Shown here: in pieces, positions 41,893 to 55,500 of the stretch | How positions within the stretch are numbered: position 1 is the first letter of the stretch | Layout of the letters: each line of letters begins with the position of its first letter | DNA from: Daucus carota subsp. sativus | Lineage: Eukaryota; Streptophyta; Magnoliopsida; Apiales; Apiaceae | NCBI RefSeq assembly: GCF_001625215.2 | Contig: NC_030384.2 | Span: 28,384,527-28,448,526, forward strand | DNA length: 64,000 bases | Direction of reading: 5' to 3' | Made by a program: the position numbers and the translations under genes | The notes under the pieces: generated by a model | Seen by the model: the letters and a program-made list of their open reading frames with translations, nothing else | Told to the model about the DNA's origin: nothing | The model's database searches: none

Positions 41893-44800
41893 TCAATAAT
41901 AGGTTCTGCACAAAGTTATAAAGTTTACAGATTCAAGAATACGCCAATAGTCTAAAAATAAGGAGGATTGTTCACCCTTGAACCCAACTCTAGTACGCCT
42001 ATTGTTTCCAGCAAAATTGTTGCAGGGACTTCCACCAATTACAAGATCAAAGCCCCCACACATATCAATTAGTTCTCTTAGCTTTTGATGGGTTAGATAT
42101 TTCACATCGGAGATATGAATCAGCTTGCCCTGCTGGTTACTTCTTTTCCACCATCTGAGCATAACATCTCGACAAGCCTTTGAACACTCTACGGAGACTA
42201 CAAACTTTAGGGGAATTTGGAGCTTATGTAGGGCAACTTCAGCTCCACCAATGCCAGAGAACAATGAAAGAACCTTAATGCCTTCAGGAAACAATCACTT
42301 TAATACTGAGAGATGATATCCTACGGTGTTGACCTAAAACAATTTACAAATTTAGAACAAAATATGCATATGAATTAATAAATAAAATTACTAATATATA
42401 CTAGTTAATTTCATAAAGCATACCTGGAATGTGTTTCCAAGGCACCGATATCGAGCACTGCGGCTCAACATATCTGTGTGACCGTCTGGAAATCCCATTA
42501 TTTTCTCGATCTGTTTGGGGTGGAGGGGTGCCACTTTATTGTTTCCCACCCAAATAAAATTATATTTCCTGCAAACTTGAAGCACCTTTTTTCTGATGTG
42601 TGGGGGTGGTTCAGTTCCACAATTATCAAGCTCTTCACTTATCTTCTTGGTATGCTTTGGACGTCCATTATTAGTAACTATACAGTTTAGCTTGATCCTC
42701 GGATCCCATTTAGGCCAGGAAGTTTTAGTGGAAGGAAGGGCTCCAAATATGGTGGATGGAGGGGTGGGAAGAATTGGAAACCTCTTATCAATGGGAAGGT
42801 TGTGAATGTAACCTCTTTTTCTTGCCGCCGCAGAAAAATATATTGAGTCCACAAATTCGGGCTCAATATCGTAGAGGAAATTACTCATAGTTTCCCACAC
42901 CCCTTTTGGTGCACGTGCTACATTCTCAAAATAGAAATATGGAGGCCCCTTCCCACCTCCTCTTGCTGGAATATTTCTTGGGATACGTTCCCGATCCCTA
43001 GTAATCACAACATTATTAGGTTTTTGCACAACATGAGGAACTCCGAATCCTGTCATTGGCGTCCTACGGATACTTTCCCTCTTACATTTTATATTTAGGC
43101 CAACATCATTTAATCCTGCTTTGACACGATAACAATTTGTTAGACAACATGTGTAGTTCATGAAAACACTGTACCTGAAATAACATTCTAAAGTTGTATT
43201 TGACATTATTACCTTGTATAAAATGTTGTGCATCAGTTATCGGACTTTGTACACCTGCAGAGTTTGAAGAGCTAAGTAATCAACTTTATTGATGTTAAAC
43301 AAGTATTGTATCTAGCATAGATACTAACCACATCTTCCAATAGCTTCAAATGCTTCACCACATGTAAATCCCATTTCTCGTAAAATTGCCATGCCCTGCG
43401 AGAATGTGGACCGGTAATGATAAAAAGGTTGATTTGATTGTTAAAAAGTAGCATAAAATCACAATTTTAACAAATCACTTTATTATAAATGCATCTATCT
43501 TTTAATATAAAGTGTTATATGTAAACGACGAGATAAAATCTTGTTTCTTTTTATTCTCCAAACATTGTACAGTGTGTGAGAGAAAATAAAATCATTAATG
43601 AGTATAAAGTTTATAATAATTTCCAATAACTTTTGACAAACCTAAGTATAGGATGATTAATTTACTTGTACTTGAATATTTTCGCTCCATTGTTGATACC
43701 TTAACAAGTATGACTTATTGCATGATTCTTTCCACCTAATGTTGCATTTGAGTAACCTGAATAGATATTACCTCTCAAACACAAACCTTATTCACACTTG
43801 AGAGGCTGACATGATTAGATCTTATGTGAGGAAGATTAAATACATGATTAATGTATCTTAATTATAATTAACATATCTACCGTCTAAGAAGGCCACAAGA
43901 AAACAGCATATTCAACTTTAAACTTGTGATAATGTACTAATTTAGTTCGAAGACCTCTCTGAAAGACGACTCCCTGAAATATATTAATAGTGTGTGAGGA
44001 ATTCTTGTGTCCACACACTTTAAGACTATACTATGTGAAGATATTGAAGGATGGAGGTTTTATGCATTCGTTTTGTCAAAGACTAGTTATCCCCGTATTT
44101 ATTTTATAAAATCACAGTTGAGTCCTCACAAACTATGAATGTTCACCTTCAAACTATTTTGAAATAGAAAAGTAGAATAATTCATGAAATAAGTATATTT
44201 CTTTGCATGTTACATGTGTAAATGACTGTCGATCGATCATACTAATTAAAGCAGATTCATATCTTTGTCATAAATCTTCACATAATTGGAGATGTCAAGT
44301 TGACATAAAAAGGAAAGTGAGGCCTTAACATATAAGTAAGAGAGAATGAATTGAAATTTACAAAATAATTCACCTTATATGTGAGAATAGTATTGAATAC
44401 TGCTTCTTCATTGTATGCACCTATACAAATTCAAGACGAAAAAATGAGCTACATACCAATTTGGGGTAAAAAGACAATTCCAATTCCTTGAGGATACATA
44501 AGAGTAAGTGATAAGAGTAATTTTACCATGTTCTTCTATTGCCCTGACCACAACTTTCCAAGGATATCCCATTACTAGTAACCTGTCACACAGGCTACTC
44601 CTCATGGAACTTGCCTGGAGAAAAGACACTATACTATAAACATGTAGATCTTAAACAAAATTCACCTAATAAAATAACCAATACAAATCAGCTAAACAAA
44701 TTAATATCAAATACAACATTTTCATTCCCAATCATTTCAACATTTAAACTAATATCATAAATATAATAGATTTATATTTGTTGTGTTTCGAGTTAAAAAA

Positions 44801-45192
44801 ACTAATTACATAAGATATACAAACACAGTTACGAATTTATACACAAATAAAATAAGATGCAAGTGGTTATGGAAATATAGTCAAATGAAAACTTAGCTGA
44901 TTTATGTACCTTCCAATTGGACCGAGTAAATTTCCCAACAATGTTGAAGATCCCAATCTCATGGCTGCTGCGGCCACTAGTACTTTTATTATTTTGTTCA
45001 CTTAATATCTGATATTTCACAATCAAACAAAACAGTTAACAGCCTATACATCTCGATTGAACATTAGTTAACAGCCTATACATCTCGATTGAACATTGAA
45101 TTATAGCTGGATGACGGATAGACTCATTGAAGATAAAAAAAATTTAAAGACACCTTTTTTGAAGGCCATGAACTATTGTTAGGGTTCGCCAT
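41893..45192 (-). pseudogene. DRM: DRM-like DNA methyltransferase, copy 1, premature stop
   Basis: Eight exons, all phases compatible: 45192-45154, 45008-44910, 44614-44527, 44420-44374, 43395-43329, 43254-43213, 43115-42424 and 42333-41893; 1515 nt, 504 codons plus TGA. DRM enzymes set de novo cytosine methylation guided by 24-nt siRNAs. The N-terminal part has UBA-like segments (LLVMGYPWKVVVRAIEEHG; MAILREMGFTCGEAFEAIGRC). Then the order typical of DRM: GPPYFYFENVARAPKGVW (Glu near 191), FPSTK-like region ALPSTKTSWPKWDPR, RCLGNTFQ, and only then motif I FSGIGG (about 383) and motif IV GGSPCNN (Cys near 462). In this copy codon 371 is TGA (42297-42295) where the others have AGA, just before motif I. 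The product would lack the SAM-binding and catalytic-Cys part. Otherwise the frame is open. Confidence 0.85.
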
Positions 45193-45286
45193 CTTAAAAG
45201 CTGCGGCGGTAGTACTAGGCGGCGGCTCTTAGTTATATGTAAGAGAGAAAGGTGATTGTAAGTTGCTATTTCATTTCTTTACCAAT

Positions 45287-45299
45287 GTATATATATATA
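45287..45299 (-). promoter_or_regulatory. TATA box and upstream motifs of DRM copy 1
   Basis: The minus strand reads CTATATATATATAC about 95 bases before the ATG at 45192. Upstream (higher coordinates) are GGCCCA at 45322-45327 and TGGGCT at 45351-45356, like the plant site II (TGGGCY) motifs bound by TCP factors. The same arrangement, with a shorter TA run, is found in units 2-4 near 50633, 55987 and 61331. Confidence 0.55.
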
Positions 45300-45789
45300 G
45301 AAAAACCTCTATGTCTGCCCAGGCCCACAAGTTTATATCATTTCAATAAATGGGCTTCTTTCTTACAATATGAATTAAATTTTTAGTGTGGTATGTAACT
45401 GTATAAATTTTATCAATAGTAAATAATTATTAATACAACAACAGTTGTAATGATAAAAAATCGAGAAGAATGAGCTTCTAATATATTTTTGGAACACTTT
45501 ATTAATACTTGTTAAAAAATAAGAATAGATTTTCATATGTAAAATATATTTATTATAATTAATTTTATATTTGTTTTTAGTAGTTATAGAATATTTTAAT
45601 TATAAATTATATCAATTGCTTTTATCAATATATATATAAACCAAACATTAAATTATATTTTTAACAACCAATCGAAACGTTGTAAGAAAAAATTAGGCAA
45701 ATATCTTTCACTTGTTTCAACCTATTTCAAGGTATTGCACAAATTTATGAAAATATTATTTTATGCAATCCTAGGGAATGAAGCCAAAT

Positions 45790-45900
45790 TCAATAATAGG
45801 TTCTACACAAAGTTATAAATTTTACAAATTCAAGAATACGCCAATAGTCTAAAAATAAGGAGGATTGTGTATCCTTCAACCCAACTCTAGTAGGCTTATT
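45790..45900 (-). pseudogene. Stub of DRM 3' end, unit 2
   Basis: On the minus strand NNKPTRVGLKDTQSSLFLDY, then WRILEFVKFITL and the same terminal residues as the full gene, ending at TGA 45792-45790. The sequence upstream does not keep the catalytic SPCNN block, and no splice-ready 5' part is present, so it is a fragment of an older duplication. Confidence 0.7.
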
Positions 45901-47247
45901 GTTTTGAGAAAAAAAGTTTAAGGAGGTTCAACCCCCTTATTGTAATGGTCTACATTGTGTTACCTTATGTAATTGGTAAAAGAGTATATTATTCCTCTAA
46001 ATAAATCAATAATAGAATAATAATATATATCTCTTTCCATTATAGGATACAAATCGAGTTAAATTATTTTAGCTTTTTGCTTATTTATCCTTGAAATATG
46101 TTCCTTGAACCCACGATATTCCTTGAGTTGTATTTTTGGAATTCTCCTGTTCCTTGGAATCTATTCCAAGTAGAATTAATTAGAGTACAGATGAACTCCT
46201 TTGTTTTGTTAAAGAATTGTTGCTCACTTTCAAAACTCACAAATAAAGATGTTTCAATACAAATAATAATTTATGTTGAACTCAAAAGTATATTATAGAA
46301 ATACTAAGGGTTCGTTTCCGGTATTTTAAAAGAAGTGACTTATCGCTTAAAAATAGAAGTGAGAAATAAATTAATAATTATAAGTTATTAAAGTGTTCGG
46401 AAAAAAAGTAGAAGTTGGTAAAGAAAAACTAGCATTTTTACTTTCAACTTCTTCCTCACCAACTTCTTAACCCCAAACAGGTCAAAGAAAAGCAGAAGTA
46501 AAGAGTTGGAGCTGACTTGTGCTACCCAAACAGGGGCTATAAGTATTCTAGTTTAAACAACTAAAACGATTACAATGTTCACTTCTATGAATATGGGAGG
46601 ATGAAAAATTGGTTGAAGTTAAGAAAAGGTAATTTCAATTTTAATCATCCACTTTCTATAATTTTGGATTTTATTACTTGTACGAATTCATAATAGACAA
46701 ATTCTAATAAATTATAAAGTAGGAGCACATGTGTCTTTAATATAAATTATAAATAAGAAACTAATTAAGCAAGTGATTAGGATGGTCACTTTTCAAAATC
46801 AAGTATTAAATAATTCCTATACTATATTTTGAGAATCAATTACCCCTTTATGTAAAAATAATTATGAATGTTATCAAAATATAACTTGTAGGTATATTTA
46901 TATTTAATTGTAATCGTTGCCCGTTTTTCAAACACTCTTTGAATAAGATCTTTAATTTTTGTATCCAAAATTAAAAAATTAAAATGATCATCATGAACAC
47001 ATATTAATTTTGAAATTTAAATTTTTACTCAATCCAACTAATTTATAGGACTTTGAGCATTTCCCCAGCACATGTATATTTTTGCAGGTCATGTAGTATA
47101 ACATATGGAAGCTTCACACAATATTGCAGCATATAAAAATTCATTAATATATTATAAAATTAATCTAATCAAAACTTTATGGAAATATTATTTTATAACA
47201 AATGACAATTTTTCACTATTATGCAATCCTAGGGAATGAAGCCAAAT

Positions 47248-50200
47248 TCAATAATAGGTTCTGCACAAAGTTATAAAGTTTACGGATTCAAGAATACGCC
47301 AATAGTCTAAAAATAAGGAGGATTGTTCACCCTTGAACCCAACTCTAGTACGCCTATTGTTTCCAGCAAAATTGTTGCAGGGACTTCCACCAATTACAAG
47401 ATCAAAGCCCCCACACATGTCAATTAGTTCTCTTAGCTTTTGATGGGTTAGATATTTCACATCGGAGATATGAATCAGCTTGCCCTGCTGGTTACTTCTT
47501 TTCCACCATCTGAGCATAACATCTCGACAAGCCTTTGAACACTCTACGGAGACTACAAACTTTAGGGGAATTTGGAGCTTATGTAGAGCAACTTCAGCTC
47601 CACCAATGCCAGAGAACAATGAAAGAACCTTAATGCCTTCAGGAAACAATCTCTTTAATACTGAGAGATGATATCCTACCGTGTTGACCTAAAACAATTT
47701 ACAAATTTAGAACAAAATATGCATATGAATTAATAAATAAAATTACTAATATATACTAGTTAATTTCATAAAGCATACCTGGAATGTGTTTCCAAGGCAC
47801 CGATATCGAGCACTGCGGCTCAACATATCTGTGTGACCGTCTGGAAATCCCATTATTTTCTCGATCTGTTTGGGGTGGAGGGGTGCCACTTTATTGTTTC
47901 CCACCCAAATAAAATTATATTTCCTGCAAACTTGAAGCACCTTTTTTCTGATGTGTGGGGGTGGTTCAGTTCCACAATTATCAAGCTCTTCACTTATCTT
48001 CTTGGTATGCTTTGGACGTCCATTATTAGTAACTATACAGTTTAGCTTGATCCTCGGATCCCATTTAGGCCAGGAAGTTTTAGTGGAAGGAAGGGCTCCA
48101 AATATGGTGGATGGAGGGGTGGGAAGAATTGGAAACCTCTTATCAATGGGAAGGTTGTGAATGTAACCTCTTTTTTTTGCCGCAGCAGAAAAATATATTG
48201 AGTCCACAAATTCGGGCTCAATATCGTAGAGGAAATTACTCATAGTTTCCCACACCCCTTTTGGTGCACGTGCTACATTCTCAAAATAGAAATATGGAGG
48301 CCCCTTCCCTCCTCCTCTTGCTGGAATATTTCTTGGGATACGTTCCCGATCCCTAGTAATCACAACATTATTAGGTTTTTGCACAACATGAGGAACTCCG
48401 AATCCTGTCATTGGCGTCCTACGGATACTTTCCCTCTTACATTTTATATTTAGGCCAACATCATTTAATCCTGCTTTGACACGATAACAATTTGTTAGAC
48501 AACATGTGTAGTTCATGAAAACACTGTACCTGAAATAACATTCTAAAGTTGTATTTGACATTATTACCTTGTATAAAATGTTGTGCATCAGTTATCGGAC
48601 TTTGTACACCTGCAGAGTTTGAAGAGCTAAGTAATCAACTTTATTGATGTTAAACAAGTATTGTATCTAGCATAGATACTAACCACATCTTCCAATAGCT
48701 TCAAATGCTTCACCACATGTAAATCCCATTTCTCGTAAAATTACCACGCCCTGCGAGAATGTGGACCGGTAATGATAAAAAGGTTGATTTGATTGTTAAA
48801 AAGTAGCATAAAATCACAATTTTAACAAATCACTTTATTATAAATGCATCTATCTTTTAATATAAAGTGTTATATGTAAACGACGAGATAAAATCTTGTT
48901 TCTTTTTATTCTCCAAACATTGTACAGTGTGTGAGAGAAAATAAAATCATTAATGAGTATAAAGTTTATAATAATTTCCAATAACTTTTGACAAACCTAA
49001 GTATAGGATGATTAATTTACTTGTAATTGAATATTTTCGCTCCATTGTTGATACCTTAACAAGTATGACTTATTGCATGATTCTTTCCACCTAATGTTGC
49101 ATTTGAGTAACCTGAATAGATATTACCTCTCAAACACAAACCTTATTCACACTTGAGAGGCTGACATGATTAGATCTTATGTGAGGAAGATTAAATACAT
49201 GATTAATGTATCTTAATTATAATTAACATATCTACCGTCTAAGAAGGCCACAAGAAAACAGCATATTCAACTTTAAACTTGTGATAATGTACTAATTTAG
49301 TTCGAAGACCTCTCTGAAAGACGACTCCCTGAAATATATTAATAGTGTGTGAGGAATTCTTGTGTCCACACACTTTAAGACTATACTATGTGAAGATATT
49401 GAAGGATGGAGGTTTTATGCATTCGTTTTGTCAAAGACTAGTTATCCCCGTATTTATTTTATAAAATCACAGTTGAGTCCTCACAAACTATGAATGTTCA
49501 CCTTCAAACTATTTTGAAATAGAAAAGTAGAATAATTCATGAAATAAGTATATTTCTTTGCATGTTACATGTGTAAATGACTGTCGATCATACTAATTAA
49601 AGCAGATTCATATCTTTGTCATAAATCTTCACATAATTGGAGATGTCAAGTTGACATAAAAAGGAAAGTGAGGCCTTAACATATAAGTAAGAGAGAATGA
49701 ATTGAAATTTACAAAATAATTCACCTTATATGTGAGAATAGTATTGAATACTGCTTCTTCATTGTATGCACCTATACAAATTCAAGACGAAAAAATGAGC
49801 TACATACCAATTTGGGGTAAAAAGACAATTCCAATTCCTTGAGGATACATAAGTTTAGTGATAAGAGTAATTTTACCATGTTCTTCTATTGCCCTGACCA
49901 CAACTTTCCAAGGATATCCCATTACTAGTAACCTGTCACACAGGCTACTCCTCATGGAACTTGCCTGGAGAAAACACACTATACTATAAACATGTAGATC
50001 TTAAACAAAATTCACCTAATAAAATAACCAATACAAATCAGCTAAACAAATTAATATCAAATACAACATTTTCATTCCCAATCATTTCAAGATTTAAACT
50101 AATATCATAAATATAATAGATTTATATTTGCTGTGTTTCGAGTTAAAAAAACTAATTACATAAGATATACAAACACACTTATGAATTTATACACAAATAA

Positions 50201-50538
50201 AATAAGATGCAAGTGGTTATGGAAATATAGTCAAATGAAAACTTAGCTGATTTATGTACCTTCCAATTGGACCGAGTAAATTTCCCAACAATGTTGAAGA
50301 TCCCAATCTCATGGCTGCTGCGGCCACTAGTTTATTATTTTGTTCACTTAATATCTGATATTTCACAATCAAACAAAACAGTTAACAGCCTATACATCTC
50401 CATTGAACATTAGTTAACAGCCTATACAGCTCGATTGAACATTGAATTATAGCTGGATGACGGATAGACTCATTGAAGATAAAAAAAATTTAAAGGCACC
50501 TTTTTTGAAGGCCATGAACTATTGTTAGGGTTCGCCAT
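47248..50538 (-). pseudogene. DRM: DRM-like DNA methyltransferase, copy 2, 4-bp deletion in exon 2
   Basis: Same eight-exon layout as copy 1, from ATG at 50538 to TGA at 47248. The catalytic exons (exon 7 near 48470-47779, exon 8 at 47688-47248) are open and carry AGA where copy 1 has TGA, so the methyltransferase half is intact. Exon 2 lacks 4 bases at about 50330 ('cactagtttatt' against 'cactagtacttttatt'), which shifts the frame ahead of the UBA-like segment. Start of exon 5 reads GVVILREMGF instead of GMAILREMGF, and a K replaces R in SAAAKKRGY. Use of a downstream ATG could still yield a shortened enzyme, so it may not be fully dead. Confidence 0.75.
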
Positions 50539-51131
50539 CTTAAAAGCTGCGGCGGTAGTACTAGACGGCGGCTCTTAGTTATATGTAAGAGAGAAAGGTG
50601 ATTGTAAGTTGCTATTTCATTTCTTTACCAATGTATATATAGAAAAACCTCTATGTCAGCCCAGGCCCACAAGTTTATATCATTTCAATAAGTGGGCTTC
50701 TTTCTTACAATATGAATTAAATTTTTAGTGTGGTATGTAACTGTATAAATTTTATCAATAGTAAATAATTATTAATACAACAACAGTTGTAATGATAAAA
50801 AATCGAGAAGAATGAGCTTCTAATATATTTTTGGAACACTTTATTAATACTTGTTAAAAAATAAGAATAGATTTTCATATGTAAAATATATTTATTATAA
50901 TTAATTTTATATTTGTTTTTAGTAGTTATAGAATATTTTAATTATAAATTATATCAATTGCTTTTATCAATATATATATAAACCAAACATTAAATTATAT
51001 TTTTAAAACCCAATTGAAACGTTGTAAGAAAAAATTAGGCAAATATCTTTCACTTGTTTCAACCTATTTCAAGGTATTGCACAAATTTATGAAAATATTA
51101 TTTTATGCAATCCTAGGGAATGAAGCCAAAT

Positions 51132-51242
51132 TCAATAATAGGTTCTACACAAAGTTATAAATTTTACAAATTCAAGAATACGCCAATAGTCTAAAAATAA
51201 GGAGGATTGTGTATCCTTCAACCCAACTCTAGTAGGCTTATT
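51132..51242 (-). pseudogene. Stub of DRM 3' end, unit 3
   Basis: Same fragment as in unit 2, with the same differences from the full gene (KDTQSSLF where the gene has KGEQSSLF), ending at TGA 51134-51132. Confidence 0.7.
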
Positions 51243-52592
51243 GTTTTGAGAAAAAAAGTTTAAGGAGGTTCAACCCCCTTATTGTAATGGTCTACATTGT
51301 GTTACCTTATGTAATTGGTAAAAGAGTATATTATTCCTCTAAATAAATCAATTATAGAATAATAATATATATCTCTTTCCATTATAGGATACAAATCGAG
51401 TTAAATTATTTTAGCTTTTTGCTTATTTATCCTTGAAATATGTTCCTTGAACCCACGATATTCCTTGAGTTGTATTTTTGGAATTCTCCTGTTCCTTGGA
51501 ATTTATTCCAAGTAGAATTAATTAGAGTACAGATGAACTCCTTTGTTTTGTTAAAGAATTGTTGCTCACTTTCAAAACTCACAAATAAAGATGTTTCAAT
51601 ACAAAGATAATAATTTATGTTGAACTCAAAAGTATATTATAGAAATACTAAGGGTTCGTTTCCGGTATTTTAAAAGAAGTGACTTATCGTTTAAAAATAG
51701 AAGTGAGAAATAAATTAATAATTATAAGTTATTAAAGTGTTCCGAAAAAAAGTAGAAGTTGGTAAAGAAAAACTAGCATTTTCTACTTTCAACTTCTTCC
51801 TCACCAACTTCTTAACCCGAAACAGGTCAAAGAAAAGCAGAAGTAAAGAGTTGGAGCTGACTTGTGCTACCCAAACAGGGGCTATAAGTATTCTAGTTTA
51901 AACAACTAAAACGATTACAATGTTCACTTCTATGAATATGGGAGGATGAAGAATTGGTTGAAGTTAAGAAAAGGTAATTTCAATTTTAATCATCCACTTT
52001 TTATAATTTTGGATTTTATTACTTGTACGAATTCATAATAGACAAATTCTAATAAATTATAAAGTAGGAGCACATGTGTCTTTAATATAAATTATAAATA
52101 AGAAACTAATTAAGCAAGTGATTAGGATGGTCACTTTTCAAAATCAAGTATTAAATAATTCCTATACTATATTTTGAGAATCAATTACCCCTTTATGTAA
52201 AAATAATTATGAATGTTATCAAAATATAACTTGTAGGTATATTTATATTTAATTGTAATCGTTGCCCGTTTTTCAAACACTCTTTGAATAAGATCTTTAA
52301 TTTTTGTATCCAAAATTAAAAAATTAAAATGATCATCATGAACACATATTAATTTTGAAATTTAAATTTTTACTCAATCCAACTAATTTATAGGACTTTG
52401 AGCATTTCCCCAGCACATGTATATTTTTGCAGGTCATGTAGTATAACATATGGAAGCTTCACACAATATTGCAGCATATAAAAATTCATTAATGTATTAT
52501 AAAATTAATCTAATCAAAACTTTATGGAAATATTATTTTATAACAAATGACAATTTTTCACTATTATGCAATCCTAGGGAATGAAGCCAAAT

Positions 52593-55500
52593 TCAATAAT
52601 AGGTTCTGCACAAAGTTATAAAGTTTACAGATTCAAGAATACGCCAATAGTCTAAAAATAAGGAGGATTGTTCACCCTTGAACCCAACTCTAGTACGCCT
52701 ATTGTTTCCAGCAAAATTGTTGCAGGGACTTCCACCAATTACAAGATCAAAGCCCCCACACATATCAATTAGTTCTCTTAGCTTTTGATGGGTTAGATAT
52801 TTCACATCGGAGATATGAATCAGCTTGCCCTGCTGGTTACTTCTTTTCCACCATCTGAGCATAACATCTCGACAAGCCTTTGAACACTCTACGGAGACTA
52901 CAAACTTTAGGGGAATTTGGAGCTTATGTAGGGCAACTTCAGCTCCACCAATGCCAGAGAACAATGAAAGAACCTTAATGCCTTCAGGAAACAATCTCTT
53001 TAATACTGAGAGATGATATCCTACGGTGTTGACCTAAAACAATTTACAAATTTAGAACAAAATATGCATATGAATTAATAAATAAAATTACTAATATATA
53101 CTAGTTAATTTCATAAAGCATACCTGGAATGTGTTTCCAAGGCACCGATATCGAGCACTGCGGCTCAACATATCTGTGTGACCGTCTGGAAATCCCATTA
53201 TTTTCTCGATCTGTTTGGGGTGGAGGGGTGCCACTTTATTGTTTCCCACCCAAATAAAATTATATTTCCTGCAAACTTGAAGCACCTTTTTTCTGATGTG
53301 TGGGGGTGGTTCAGTTCCACAATTATCAAGCTCTTCACTTATCTTCTTGGTATGCTTTGGACGTCCATTATTAGTAACTATACAGTTTAGCTTGATCCTC
53401 GGATCCCATTTAGGCCAGGAAGTTTTAGTGGAAGGAAGGGCTCCAAATATGGTGGATGGAGGGGTGGGAAGAATTGGAAACCTCTTATCAATGGGAAGGT
53501 TGTGAATGTAACCTCTTTTTCTTGCCGCCGCAGAAAAATATATTGAGTCCACAAATTCGGGCTCAATATCGTAGAGGAAATTACTCATAGTTTCCCACAC
53601 CCCTTTTGGTGCACGTGCTACATTCTCAAAATAGAAATATGGAGGCCCCTTCCCTCCTCCTCTTGCTGGAATATTTCTTGGGATACGTTCCCGATCCCTA
53701 GTAATCACAACATTATTAGGTTTTTGCACAACATGAGGAACTCCGAATCCTGTCATTGGCGTCCTACGGATACTTTCCCTCTTACATTTTATATTTAGGC
53801 CAACATCATTTAATCCTGCTTTGACACGATAACAATTTGTTAGACAACATGTGTAGTTCATGAAAACACTGTACCTGAAATAACATTCTAAAGTTGTATT
53901 TGACATTATTACCTTGTATAAAATGTTGTGCATCAGTTATCGGACTTTGTACACCTGCAGAGTTTGAAGAGCTAAGTAATCAACTTTATTGATGTTAAAC
54001 AAGTATTGTATCTAGCATAGATACTAACCACATCTTCCAATAGCTTCAAATGCTTCACCACATGTAAATCCCATTTCTCGTAAAATTGCCGTGCCCTGCG
54101 AGAATGTGGACCGGTAATGATAAAAAGGTTGATTTGATTGTTAAAAAGTAGCATAAAATCACAATTTTAACAAATCACTTTATTATAAATGCATCTATCT
54201 TTTAATATAAAGTGTTATATGTAAACGACGAGATAAAATCTTGTTTCTTTTTATTCTCCAAACATTGTACAGTGTGTGAGAGAAAATAAAATCATTAATG
54301 AGTATAAAGTTTATAATAATTTCCAATAACTTTTGACAAACCTAAGTATAGGATGATTAATTTACTTGTACTTGAATATTTTCGCTCCATTGTTGATACC
54401 TTAACAAGTATGACTTATTGCATGATTCTTTCCACCTAATGTTGCATTTGAGTAACCTGAATAGATATTACCTCTCAAACACAAACCTTATTCACACTTG
54501 AGAGGCTGACATGATTAGATCTTATGTGAGGAAGATTAAATACATGATTAATGTATCTTAATTATAATTAACATATCTACCGTCTAAGAAGGCCACAAGA
54601 AAACAGCATATTCAACTTTAAACTTGTGATAATGTACTAATTTAGTTCGAAGACCTCTCTGAAAGACGACTCCCTGAAATATATTAATAGTGTGTGAGGA
54701 ATTCTTGTGTCCACACACTTTAAGACTATACTATGTGAAGATATTGAAGGATGGAGGTTTTATGCATTCGTTTTGTCAAAGACTAGTTATCCCCGTATTT
54801 ATTTTATAAAATCACAGTTGAGTCCTCACAAACTATGAATGTTCACCTTCAAACTATTTTGAAATAGAAAAGTAGAATAATTCATGAAATAAGTATATTT
54901 CTTTGCATGTTACATGTGTAAATGACTGTCGATCGATCATACTAATTAAAGCAGATTCATATCTTTGTCATAAATCTTCACATAATTGGAGATGTCAAGT
55001 TGACATAAAAAGGAAAGTGAGGCCTTAACATATAAGTAAGAGAGAATGAATTGAAATTTACAAAATAATTCACCTTATATGTGAGAATAGTATTGAATAC
55101 TGCTTCTTCATTGTATGCACCTATACAAATTCAAGACGAAAAAATGAGCTACATACCAATTTGGGGTAAAAAGACAATTCCAATTCCTTGAGGATACATA
55201 AGAGTAAGTGATAAGAGTAATTTTACCATGTTCTTCTATTGCCCTGACCACAACTTTCCAAGGATATCCCATTACTAGTAACCTGTCACACAGGCTACTC
55301 CTCATGGAACTTGCCTGGAGAAAAGACACTATACTATAAACATGTAGATCTTAAACAAAATTCACCTAATAAAATAACCAATACAAATCAGCTAAACAAA
55401 TTAATATCAAATACAACATTTTCATTCCCAATCATTTCAACATTTAAACTAATATCATAAATATATTAGATTTATATTTGTTGTGTTTCGAGTTAAAAAA

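Noticed and set aside
42478..42805. Plus-strand frames of 69-70 codons repeated in every unit
   Set aside because: They are antisense to the catalytic exon of the DRM-like genes and are repeated only because the unit is.
43140..43233. Reading the methyltransferase exon as starting at an ATG at 43233
   Set aside because: The frame upstream of 43115 has no similarity to DRM; using the acceptor at 43116-43117 joins exon 6 to exon 7 in phase, so this part is intron.
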